IMG/VR virus record: IMGVR_UViG_3300033996_000169
Location: 1-36,190 of that record
Reading direction: 5' to 3' (one strand)
Source of the DNA: a virus
DNA: 36,190 nt
Shown here: positions 29,727 to 36,190 of the stretch, in pieces
Layout of the letters: the number at the start of each line of letters is the position of its first letter
Numbering within the stretch: position 1 is the stretch's first letter
Position numbers and translations under genes: made by a program
Notes under the pieces: generated by a model
Databases searched by the model: none
What the model was told of the DNA's origin: nothing
What the model saw: only the letters and a program-made list of their open reading frames with translations

Positions 29727-30172
29727 GATACTTGGAAAACATCCAAGGTATAAGACAAGATTTTTTGGTAAGCTATTTGGCTACTGCCTTGCTCAATTTG
29801 AACCCTAGAAAAGTTCTTTCGGATGTTTATCGCCTGTAAATCATTCGGCAAATCAAAATCCGTTAAATTCATTTTTAGCTGAATAGCATTTGAAATATTT
29901 TCAGAAAGCTTTTTACCTCCACTTCCTTGTGGAAACTTTGTTACAATGCTAATTTGAAAAACTGCGTTTTGTCTAATCGAGCAATCGTTATTTGTTGTTT
30001 CAGCCTCGTTTTGGTCTGTAATAAGTACGTAAGCCTGAGAGCCTAAATAAACTGCTGGATTGATTGTAGACGGCAATTCTGTATCATGTACTGGAATAGT
30101 TACCCCACCAACCACCAAAGGAGTAATTGCGTCTAAAACTGCTATTCTTATATCAGTCGAAATCTCTCTCAT
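29723..30172 (-). CDS. Tail terminator / completion protein
   Basis: A 149-aa protein (IRIAVLDAITPLVVGGVTIPVHDTELPST..., AYVLITDQNEAETTNND, VFQISIVTKFPQGSGGKK) resembling the DUF3168/gpU-like tail completion fold. It follows the gp10-like neck gene and precedes the major tail protein, the usual place for the tail terminator. Overlap of 4 bases with the upstream gene. Confidence 0.8.
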   Translation of the reverse strand: MREISTDIRIAVLDAITPLVVGGVTIPVHDTELPSTINPAVYLGSQAYVLITDQNEAETTNNDCSIRQNAVFQISIVTKFPQGSGGKKLSENISNAIQLKMNLTDFDLPNDLQAINIRKNFSRVQIEQGSSQIAYQKILSYTLDVFQVS

Positions 30173-30633
30173 CCTAAGTCTTTGTTTATTTCGTTTTCAA
30201 TTTCTTGCACCAAGTTAGCGGTATTCCTAAAGAAAGCTGGCATTAAATAAGGTTGTCCAATAATACGACCTTCACCATTTCGGTAAAATCTTCTTGCAAT
30301 GTCTCTAACCTCTTGGGTGTATTGTGGATTTGCAAGAATCTCTCTTGCACTTAATCCAGTACCAAACTCCAACCAAGCTTCAATTTCAAATACTGGGTCT
30401 CCTGATTGAACTCCAACTTTCCAATTTAAGCCATCGTTTTCAACTACTTTGTCAATCCTTTGCTTAATGTTAAGAGGCTGACCTTCCCAACTTGCTGGAG
30501 CGTTTCTAATCGCTTCAATTTCAATATCGGTTGCAGTACTTGATAAAATATCTTTGACCGCATCAATTACTGAATCGCTCTTTTTATTTAAATCTCTTAA
30601 AGCCGCATCCAATCCTTTAACAACTACACTCAT
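30169..30633 (-). CDS. HK97 gp10-like neck protein
   Basis: A 154-aa protein of HK97 gp10 type (PF04883): VVVKGLDAALRDLNKKSDSV, WLEFGTGLSAREILANPQY, and a C-terminal GQPYLMPAFFRNTANLVQEI that matches the family's end motif. It joins head completion to the tail. Small overlaps with both neighbours. Confidence 0.86.
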   Translation of the reverse strand: MSVVVKGLDAALRDLNKKSDSVIDAVKDILSSTATDIEIEAIRNAPASWEGQPLNIKQRIDKVVENDGLNWKVGVQSGDPVFEIEAWLEFGTGLSAREILANPQYTQEVRDIARRFYRNGEGRIIGQPYLMPAFFRNTANLVQEIENEINKDLG

Positions 30634-30956
30634 ACCGCAACCATTGTGATAATGTACTCTTTGTGTTGCCTCTGCTCATTTACTTGTACGCCTAAAATCT
30701 TGTGGTATTTAGAAGCATAAAGCACTTGGTAAATTTCGCTAGGAACAAATGACGTTCTGTACTGAATCGCTATTTGGTATGTGTTTGGCAATACCATTTC
30801 TCCAGCCTCTAATCCATTGCTTCCTCTTGTCTGCTTAACAGATGCAAAGGTTGTTAAAGTCGTTGATGGAGTTGGTGTTGTTCCTCCAGCTCCATCGCTT
30901 ACAGATTGAAAGGTTACAAAAGAAACCTTTTGGTCATATTTACCAAAATTAATCAT
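30630..30956 (-). CDS. Head-tail joining protein (head closure)
   Basis: A 108-aa protein with the Phage_H_T_join pattern (PF05521): KYDQKVSFVTFQSVSDGAGGTTPTPSTTLTTFASVKQTRG, IAIQYRTSFVPSEIYQVLYASKYHKILGV. It closes the connector after packaging. Four-base overlaps on both sides. Confidence 0.86.
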   Translation of the reverse strand: MINFGKYDQKVSFVTFQSVSDGAGGTTPTPSTTLTTFASVKQTRGSNGLEAGEMVLPNTYQIAIQYRTSFVPSEIYQVLYASKYHKILGVQVNEQRQHKEYIITMVAV

Positions 30957-31420
30957 ACGAATAGGTCGGCTCTATATTTTAACTCAGTTGTAATGCTAGA
31001 CTTTTGAGCGTAGTAAGTTTGCATATCAATTATGTTCTGTCGATAAGCAAAATCTGTTGCAATCCTTTTAAGCATCGCCAACTTTAAATCTTGAGGCAAA
31101 GGATTTGAATTATTAAACCCAGCTGAATAAGTGTAATTTTCAATTTCGGTTTCGTCTGTTGTAATGTCTGAAACCCAAGGACCAAATGGATAAATCCTTT
31201 CGTCTCGCTTGTTATTTGTAACAGTAACATTGCGTTGAACGTAAAGCATACCGCTTGCTTTTTCAGACTCAATCCTTGCAGCTGGAATCAATTCGCTAGT
31301 TAACAAACTATCCCAATCTGAATAGTCAATCTGTAACCAAGCTTTAGCTTCTGCCAATGTAATTGGCTCGGTTGCTACTTGATAATTGTAGCTAATGTCT
31401 AAAGGTCTAACAACGCTCAT
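30953..31420 (-). CDS. Head-tail connector (gp6-like)
   Basis: A 155-aa connector with the gp6-type start PITLAEAKAWLQIDYSDWDSLLTSELIPAARIESEKASG and a C-terminal helix LKLAMLKRIATDFAYRQNII. It forms the adaptor ring under the portal. The order connector, closure, gp10, terminator is canonical. Confidence 0.87.
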   Translation of the reverse strand: MSVVRPLDISYNYQVATEPITLAEAKAWLQIDYSDWDSLLTSELIPAARIESEKASGMLYVQRNVTVTNNKRDERIYPFGPWVSDITTDETEIENYTYSAGFNNSNPLPQDLKLAMLKRIATDFAYRQNIIDMQTYYAQKSSITTELKYRADLFV

Positions 31421-31557
31421 TTCGTTTTAATTTTTTCTTTGTCCACTTTGACCCAAACGGCCATGCCTTTGTCAACCAAGTAGGTGTCATAGGTCTTGCC
31501 TACGCTTAAAACCTCACCTTTTTGAAATGGCGCCAAGTCAATCAATAATTTTATCAT
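31417..31557 (-). CDS. Small hypothetical protein, 46 aa
   Basis: A 46-aa protein (MIKLLIDLAPFQKGEVLSVGKTYDTYLVDKGMAVWVKVDKEKIKTK, in segments) that resembles a small SH3-like beta barrel, as found in short proteins between capsid and connector genes. It overlaps the connector start as ATGA, so it is translated with it. Confidence 0.72.
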   Translation of the reverse strand: MIKLLIDLAPFQKGEVLSVGKTYDTYLVDKGMAVWVKVDKEKIKTK

Positions 31558-31568
31558 AAATGTACCGA

Positions 31569-32111
31569 TTATTTTTGTAAATGTTTTTTATCATTCCAAG
31601 GCTCATCATCTGTCCAAAGTCGGTAACCATGAAAAACATAAAGAGACCTAATCAATCCAATCTTTAAATCTAACTCTTTAACCCTCATTGAAAACAAAGA
31701 ATCAAAAGCCAAACTATTTTCTGTAAACTTAATCTTTTTCCATGTTTTATACTGAAACGCCATAAAAAAGCCTGCGATATATTCTTTAATTTCTTGAATG
31801 CCTTCTTCTTTATATGAATTAGCTATCTCAAAATGATTTCTAATGTTTAAATCGTTGCTAAAGGCTTTTCCATGCAATTGATGTTTTGACCTTAGCCGAT
31901 TGGTATAACATCCAACCAACCCAAATTTGTATCCATCTAAAGACAAAGCATCGTTTATTCTTTTGCCCCAGTCGGGAGTCAAATAAAGTATGTCACCGTC
32001 TTGCATTACAATCCAATCATCGTCTTTTGCATTTAGGCTGGACAAGTATTCATTGTAGGCTTTTCCTATATCTTTGTCTAAGCTAAAAGGATTGGAGTAA
32101 AATATTCTCAT
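31569..32111 (-). CDS. Glycosyltransferase (GT-A-like), 180 aa
   Basis: A 180-aa GT2-like enzyme. The donor-binding region is DWIVMQDGDILYLTPDW at 33-49 (DGD in place of DxD), and a later AFDSLFSMRV segment may give the catalytic acid. It is smaller than a normal GT2 and lacks the N-terminal strand, so it may work with the neighbour. It overlaps that gene by 4 bases. Third of three glycosyltransferase genes placed between methyltransferase and connector. Virion or surface sugar modification is inferred. Confidence 0.75.
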   Translation of the reverse strand: MRIFYSNPFSLDKDIGKAYNEYLSSLNAKDDDWIVMQDGDILYLTPDWGKRINDALSLDGYKFGLVGCYTNRLRSKHQLHGKAFSNDLNIRNHFEIANSYKEEGIQEIKEYIAGFFMAFQYKTWKKIKFTENSLAFDSLFSMRVKELDLKIGLIRSLYVFHGYRLWTDDEPWNDKKHLQK

Positions 32112-32800
32112 TTGTAATTTACAAATTCAGGGCGCTTCAAAAACTCTTCGTAAAGCTTCAAGTTTTTTTTACCGCTTTCTCTTCTATCATTAATTGATAA
32201 AGAAGAATTAACCGCAAACCTCCAATCTAAAACATCAAATAAATCTAGGCTATTTTTTACATCCATAAATGCATGAGGAGTTAATCCTAAGTCGTGTATT
32301 CTTTGAGAATATTCTACGTGTTCAAATCCCCAAAGTCCAAATTCAGGCCTCATTCCACCTGCTACTTCAAGGCATATATTTTTTAAGTAAAGCATACACC
32401 CATTTGGCGCAGTATATGTCATTAATCCTTCATATTCACCGCAAACCCTAATCGAAGGACTATAAATAACATTGTTGCTTTTTTTGTCAAATGTCAAGCA
32501 CAAGTGGTTAACACCAGAATTAATATATGGCTTATACCAATCATCTGACTTAGGTCTTACATCGTCATCACAAAGAAAAATTTGGTCATGTTTATCAGCT
32601 AACTCTAAACACTTGTTTTTAGCCTTAGCTATTCCAACATTTTGCTCAAACCGATAATCAGATTTTACTGGAGTTATAGATGCATCATCAACTACAAAAA
32701 TTGTAGCATTGCTTGGCAAATACTTTTTCCATTCGCTTAATGTTTCTTCAAATACTTCTTTCCTATTGTGCGTTGTTATGCAGACTGCGATTGTTTCCAT
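32108..32800 (-). CDS. Glycosyltransferase family 2, 230 aa
   Basis: A 230-aa GT-A fold enzyme: MET IAVCITTHNR at the start, IFVVDDASITPV near 34-45, NVGIAKAKNKCLE near 54, then IFLCDDDVRPKSDDWY (donor-metal DDD at about 77-80) and FGLWGFEHVEYSQRI for the catalytic acid region. It has every main GT2 element. Substrate sugar and acceptor unknown. Overlaps the neighbouring glycosyltransferase genes on both sides. Confidence 0.88.
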   Translation of the reverse strand: METIAVCITTHNRKEVFEETLSEWKKYLPSNATIFVVDDASITPVKSDYRFEQNVGIAKAKNKCLELADKHDQIFLCDDDVRPKSDDWYKPYINSGVNHLCLTFDKKSNNVIYSPSIRVCGEYEGLMTYTAPNGCMLYLKNICLEVAGGMRPEFGLWGFEHVEYSQRIHDLGLTPHAFMDVKNSLDLFDVLDWRFAVNSSLSINDRRESGKKNLKLYEEFLKRPEFVNYK

Positions 32801-34086
32801 TCTAAGAATTTTGGATGTTCTGAAAATAAATTTTGATTATATTTTTGATTGAATAACTCTAGCTTGGACCACATCAAATCATTTCTATCATTAATGTTTC
32901 TTTGTTTTAATGTTTGGCTACCCAAATGATTTACTTTAGCCGAAGGAACCAACATTGGAGGCATATCAATTTTCTTTAACTGCTCAATTAATGAATTGTC
33001 AGCAAACCAAAAATCAAAATCCTCATCAAGGCCACCAATTTCTTTGTACAATGACCTTTTCATCATAAATGCCCAACCTGATAAGTTTCTTCCGCATTCC
33101 CATCCTTTTTCATTTTCTGTGACATCCTTTTGTCTAAAGTCAGCCATTGCAATAGGACTAACAATAGGATAGTCAGCAGCTAACAAACCATGCAACCAGC
33201 CATTTTTAAATATCAAGTCATTGTTACAAAACATGACCCAAGGAGCATTACCTCTAATTGCACCAAAATTTAAAAATTTGTTATAGTTAAATTTTGAATG
33301 AGGATTGTATGTCGCTGCATTTTTATAAAACAAATTAGTTTTTTCTTCTATAACAATACAATTTACTTCCAAGCCATTTGCTGCTTGTATGCAACTATCA
33401 ATCGCTTGCTGAGTCATTCTCGACCCCATTTTTGTAGCATTTGAAATAAACACCACATCTACTATTGGATTCATATTACCTTTTCGTTTATTTCTTATGT
33501 GGGGAATATACTCTTGAGCAACGGTTGTTAAATCGCTGTAATCGTAATGGTAAAGAACTTTATTAATATTAAACTCTGAATTAAGATGTGGTTTTAGAAT
33601 CTTTGCATAAGCAGCATCCTCAGCTCTAGGTAAACTAGGAAAAGAAACCTTTGTAGAAACTTCCTTTTTTATTACTGCAATATGATTTGGCAATCGATAA
33701 TAAGCTTGCTCTGTATTGTAGTCGTTAGGAAAATCTTTAGAATAGTAACAGATTTTAGGATTGTCCCCATTTAGGGAAACAGAAACCTCAAATACAATTG
33801 AATCTGCATCTGAATCAATTGCCTCTAAAATAGTTGAAATGTAATCAGGCTCAATTCGGTCGTCACAATCAACAAAAGAAATGTATTTTCCGCTTGCCAT
33901 GCTTATCATAAGATTTCTCTTATCTCCTAGCATAATGGTTTTATTATCTATTAAATAAATAATTTCAACCTCCTTTTGGTCTTGTTCTGGCAATGCCTCT
34001 AATTGACCATAAAGCATATCCAATGATTTAGGCAAAAAGGTATTTCTTCGGCCTGCTACTGAAGGCACTAAAATTGATAATTTCAT
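32776..34086 (-). CDS. Two-domain glycosyltransferase, 436 aa
   Basis: A 436-aa protein with two GT-A domains in tandem. The first (1-190) has MKLSILVPSVAGR, GDKRNLMISMASGKYISFVDCDDRI (DCDD donor motif near 72) and EDAAYAKIL. The second (205-420) has VDVVFISNATKMG, NKFLNFGAIRGNAPWVMFCNNDLIF (NND near 295) and GLDEDFDFWFADNSLIEQL. Start is the ATG at 34086, overlapping the methyltransferase stop as ATGA; longer readings overlap that gene and lack a second ATG. Tandem GTs can add disaccharides or build short glycans. Confidence 0.85.
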   Translation of the reverse strand: MKLSILVPSVAGRRNTFLPKSLDMLYGQLEALPEQDQKEVEIIYLIDNKTIMLGDKRNLMISMASGKYISFVDCDDRIEPDYISTILEAIDSDADSIVFEVSVSLNGDNPKICYYSKDFPNDYNTEQAYYRLPNHIAVIKKEVSTKVSFPSLPRAEDAAYAKILKPHLNSEFNINKVLYHYDYSDLTTVAQEYIPHIRNKRKGNMNPIVDVVFISNATKMGSRMTQQAIDSCIQAANGLEVNCIVIEEKTNLFYKNAATYNPHSKFNYNKFLNFGAIRGNAPWVMFCNNDLIFKNGWLHGLLAADYPIVSPIAMADFRQKDVTENEKGWECGRNLSGWAFMMKRSLYKEIGGLDEDFDFWFADNSLIEQLKKIDMPPMLVPSAKVNHLGSQTLKQRNINDRNDLMWSKLELFNQKYNQNLFSEHPKFLEWKQSQSA

Positions 34087-34622
34087 TTGAACCAAATTAT
34101 TCCTGTACCTGAATGATGACCAATATCTGTCCAATCTGCTTTCTGCTCTGGAATTTGTTCCCAAAGTTTAGAAAGCTCATCAAAAAGCACAATATCATCC
34201 ATTAGAACTATTCCTTTCCATTTAATTTCTCTTAAATGATTTAATACTTCTTGTTCGTAAATTCCATCATGCATAGTGTCAATAAACAATAAATCAAAAG
34301 AATCATCAATAAATTTATGACCATTTTCCATTATTGAAAACTTAACATTCTCAGGCTTATCATTTAAAGAAATATAATCTTCAACATCATAGGTAAATAC
34401 CTTGTTTCCTGATTTAGATAGACAAAGAGCTGAATGACCTCTAAAAGTCCCTAATTCCATAATATTACCTTTTACCTGACCACCAATCCAGTCAAGTAAT
34501 CTATAATGCTCTTCTCCAGCTTTCATATCTATATATTGAAAATTGGTATCATCATTTGGAATTGATTCCATGATTTTAATCATGTCAATTGAATTAAGCG
34601 TTTTTTTTGTAGGTTTTTTCAT
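34083..34622 (-). CDS. Class I SAM-dependent methyltransferase
   Basis: A 179-aa methyltransferase of the Methyltransf_24 type: SAM motif I NIMELGTFRGHSALCLS at about 52-68, FTYDVEDY near 75, and the acidic FDLLFIDTMHDGIYEQEVLNHLREIKWKGIVLMDDI near 108-143. Such enzymes usually methylate sugars or other small molecules, and it is coupled to three glycosyltransferases. I use the ATG at 34622, two bases after the Cys-rich gene stop; the longer reading starts inside that gene. The same start is present, truncated, at 1-98. Confidence 0.85.
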   Translation of the reverse strand: MKKPTKKTLNSIDMIKIMESIPNDDTNFQYIDMKAGEEHYRLLDWIGGQVKGNIMELGTFRGHSALCLSKSGNKVFTYDVEDYISLNDKPENVKFSIMENGHKFIDDSFDLLFIDTMHDGIYEQEVLNHLREIKWKGIVLMDDIVLFDELSKLWEQIPEQKADWTDIGHHSGTGIIWFK

Positions 34623-34624
34623 AA

Positions 34625-34801
34625 TTATATTTCGCCACAAGGCTTACAATTTTTCTTGAAATACATTTCGCAATGTGTTCCTTCATGATTGCTTGGCTCC
34701 TTATCAAAGTAAATTTGAGTCTCTCCAGGCTTTGCAGTAAAGCGCTCGCAAGTTAGTTTCAGCTTGCATCTTTGAGGCTTACACATCGTAAATGTTGCCA
34801 T
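34625..34801 (-). CDS. Cys-rich small protein (right allele)
   Basis: A 58-aa homologue of the gene at 101-277, about 76% identical. Translation begins MATFTMCKPQRCKLKL and ends KKNCKPCGEI. The cysteine clusters at both ends are preserved, while residue 37 is Ser instead of Cys; L19 becomes E and several charges change. This tells that the fold-bearing residues are at the ends, and that the central region varies between alleles. Unknown function. Confidence 0.75.
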   Translation of the reverse strand: MATFTMCKPQRCKLKLTCERFTAKPGETQIYFDKEPSNHEGTHCEMYFKKNCKPCGEI

Positions 34802-34846
34802 ATCTTATAATTTGTTTTAAAGTAAATGATTTTGAACGCGTTTAAC

Positions 34847-34872
34847 AAAAAAAGGCGGGAAAATTTCCCGCC
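34847..34872 (-). terminator. Intrinsic terminator after MCP (right copy)
   Basis: The minus strand carries the same GGCGGGA/TCCCGCC stem (34854-34872) followed by seven T residues, as after the left capsid gene. Confidence 0.85.
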
Positions 34873-34904
34873 CTTTCACCATTAAACTAAACACACACTA
34901 AATA

Positions 34905-36176
34905 TTAGGTAGTCTCAAGAAGCGCCTTTGCAGCTGCAAAAGTTCCTTTAACCAATACTGGAGTATCGTTAGCAGAGATAAACTGCACCAAACGCTGCTC
35001 AATTCTTACAGTCTTCAAGTTGTCGATGAAGTCATCGCCAGACTCTCCGATAGCTACCTGAAGTCCGCTTCTCAAACGTACGTTGATTACTGAAAGGTCA
35101 CCACCTACAAAGTTGGCAGCCGTTCCAGTCAAAGCGTTGGTTGGGATAATGTTTACACCCCAAGCAGTAATTCCTCCGTTTGCGTTAAAAGTAACGCCAG
35201 CTGGCAAGATATATTGCTTCTCTGCATCCTTCTCAGAAAGCATCAAGTGATACTGTCCAGTCTCAACAAATACTCCTGTAGCAGTTCCGTTAGCAGCTCT
35301 TACTTGAGCGATAATTCCGTGGATAACATCCCAGTTAGTAGCAGACTCAACACCACCAGCCATTGAACCGCCAGTGAAAGTGGTAGACTTAGAAAGCAAA
35401 CCAGCAAGCTGAGGAGATGTACCGTTACCAGTAAACAATTGGTTTTCGATTACAGTCTCAACACGCTTCACGCCATTGGTTTGGATGTAAGAAGCCAAGT
35501 AAGCGGCATCTTCCAACATTTCCATAGAAACCTTCATGTGTACACCGATTTTTTCAACCTTAGCTCTTTGCTCCTTGTATTGTACGTCGATTTGAGTTTT
35601 CTCAACACCTTCGCCAATCATTACTGGAGTTCCTTGCTGGTCATATTCTTCAACCCATACTGCATATTGAGTTCCGATTGCTCCAACACTTGCGTTAGCA
35701 AGGTAAACCAACAAACGCTGGCGGATAGGAGAAACAACACCAGTAAACTCGGAGATTGTTACTTGTCCAGAAGAAGCTTCGTTAGCGATAGTTGAAGCCA
35801 AAGTGATAGTTCCAACTGACTTCTCGTTGATTTCAAATACCAAAGGAGCTTTCAAACGAGCGTTAGGCTCAGACTTCAATCTTTCGATTTCTGCTTTTAC
35901 TGGAGCGTAAGCCTTCATAAATGCGGTTTTGAAATCCTCACCGCTTACCTCTTTCTCAACTGCGCTTTTTTGCATTGCGATGTCAAGCTTATCAAGTTGC
36001 TTCTGCATTTCTGCTGCATCTTCTTTACTTACTACATTGTCGAATGATTTCAACAATGCTTCTGCCTTTTCGAAAGCCTCATTGGCTTTAGTTTCTGCAT
36101 TTGCTGCTTTTGCCTTTAGAGCCTCGCCAGCCTCTGCAATGACTGCCTTTACGGCGTCGATTGTTAGATTTTCCAT
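34905..36176 (-). CDS. Major capsid protein, HK97 fold (right allele)
   Basis: A second 423-aa version of the capsid protein. Compared with 383-1654 it differs at about ten residues: 25, 29, 78, 79, 87 and 102 in or near the scaffold domain, and T/V in GEGxEKTQ, S/T in YIQxNG, Q/N in FNAxGG and I/L near the end in the mature part. Most DNA differences are silent, so the two have been kept under strong purifying selection. The upstream window end holds only the last codons of the protease. Confidence 0.93.
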   Translation of the reverse strand: MENLTIDAVKAVIAEAGEALKAKAANAETKANEAFEKAEALLKSFDNVVSKEDAAEMQKQLDKLDIAMQKSAVEKEVSGEDFKTAFMKAYAPVKAEIERLKSEPNARLKAPLVFEINEKSVGTITLASTIANEASSGQVTISEFTGVVSPIRQRLLVYLANASVGAIGTQYAVWVEEYDQQGTPVMIGEGVEKTQIDVQYKEQRAKVEKIGVHMKVSMEMLEDAAYLASYIQTNGVKRVETVIENQLFTGNGTSPQLAGLLSKSTTFTGGSMAGGVESATNWDVIHGIIAQVRAANGTATGVFVETGQYHLMLSEKDAEKQYILPAGVTFNANGGITAWGVNIIPTNALTGTAANFVGGDLSVINVRLRSGLQVAIGESGDDFIDNLKTVRIEQRLVQFISANDTPVLVKGTFAAAKALLETT

Positions 36177-36190
36177 GATTCAAATTGTTT
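36164..36190 (-). CDS. Prohead protease, C-terminal fragment cut by window edge
   Basis: The last eight codons and stop of the protease, identical to 1642-1668. The frame continues outside the window; if circular it joins at base 1669. Overlaps the capsid start by 13 bases as in the left copy. Confidence 0.75.
   Translation of the reverse strand, partial: KQFESWKI

Larger units (their letters stand above)
34525..36190. repeat. Right copy of diverged terminal duplication
   Basis: Partner of 1-1668. The unit distance is 34,524 bases at the left side and 34,522 at the right side. The circular genome would therefore be about 34.52 kb. Confidence 0.95.

Noticed and set aside
31084-31272. Minus-strand 62-aa frame inside the connector gene
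   Set aside because: Alternative frame within a well supported gene.
1-36190. tRNA, rRNA, integrase, attachment site
   Set aside because: I saw no cloverleaf-like segment with a T-loop signature, no tyrosine or serine recombinase motifs, and no att core repeats. A tRNA scan would be the proper check.

Overview
The window looks like one complete genome of a tailed dsDNA phage (siphovirus type: HK97-fold capsid and a long tail built on a tape measure), assembled as a circle of about 34.5 kb with overlapping ends. The host is most likely a member of the Bacteroidota. Starts lack Shine-Dalgarno sequences, at least five genes have TTG / 17 nt / TATATTTG-type promoters typical of that phylum, the DNA is AT-rich, and several proteins are of kinds familiar from Bacteroidota phages. 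No integrase, excisionase or convincing lysogeny repressor is visible, so a virulent lifestyle is more likely, though not proven.

Layout. Almost everything is transcribed on the minus strand, so it reads from high to low coordinates. A small plus-strand island (15156-15944) holds three genes, including a MazG/DUF1599-like protein. Reading left from it, 15018 to 8258 is the early block: ERF annealing protein, Gp157, small HTH proteins, a PD-(D/E)XK-like protein, a DUF6291-type putative replication protein, an SSB-tailed small protein, RusA-like resolvase, a PAPS-reductase-like PP-loop enzyme and an XRE regulator. After a terminator come a ParB-like protein and an ABC-ATPase/GNAT fusion, then packaging and head genes: terS, terL, portal, Mu gpF-like protein, prohead protease and major capsid protein (MCP). 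Around the circle join the order continues from the right end: Cys-rich protein, methyltransferase, three glycosyltransferases, connector and neck proteins, major tail protein, tail assembly chaperones with a -1 frameshift site, tape measure, tail tip, a 1618-aa fibre with an S74 chaperone, lysis genes (two holin candidates, M15 endolysin, spanin-like protein) and a metallophosphoesterase.

The two window ends (1-1668 and 34525-36190) carry two diverged versions of the same locus: Cys-rich gene, terminator and MCP. They start with 127 identical bases and end with 58. The simplest reading is a circular genome whose assembly passes once through each of two co-occurring alleles; a real tandem MCP duplication is the alternative.

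The most interesting signals are: a structured leader RNA with 7-bp loop-loop complementarity and a terminator-like hairpin directly in front of the putative replication gene; an iteron-like array at 10/20-bp spacing next to AT-rich 18-bp tandem repeats inside that gene (candidate origin); a ParB / ABC-GNAT / PAPS-reductase / DUF1599 gene set that could form a DNA-modification system; a late-promoter module repeated with exact spacing; and a glycosyltransferase/methyltransferase cassette placed between capsid and connector genes.
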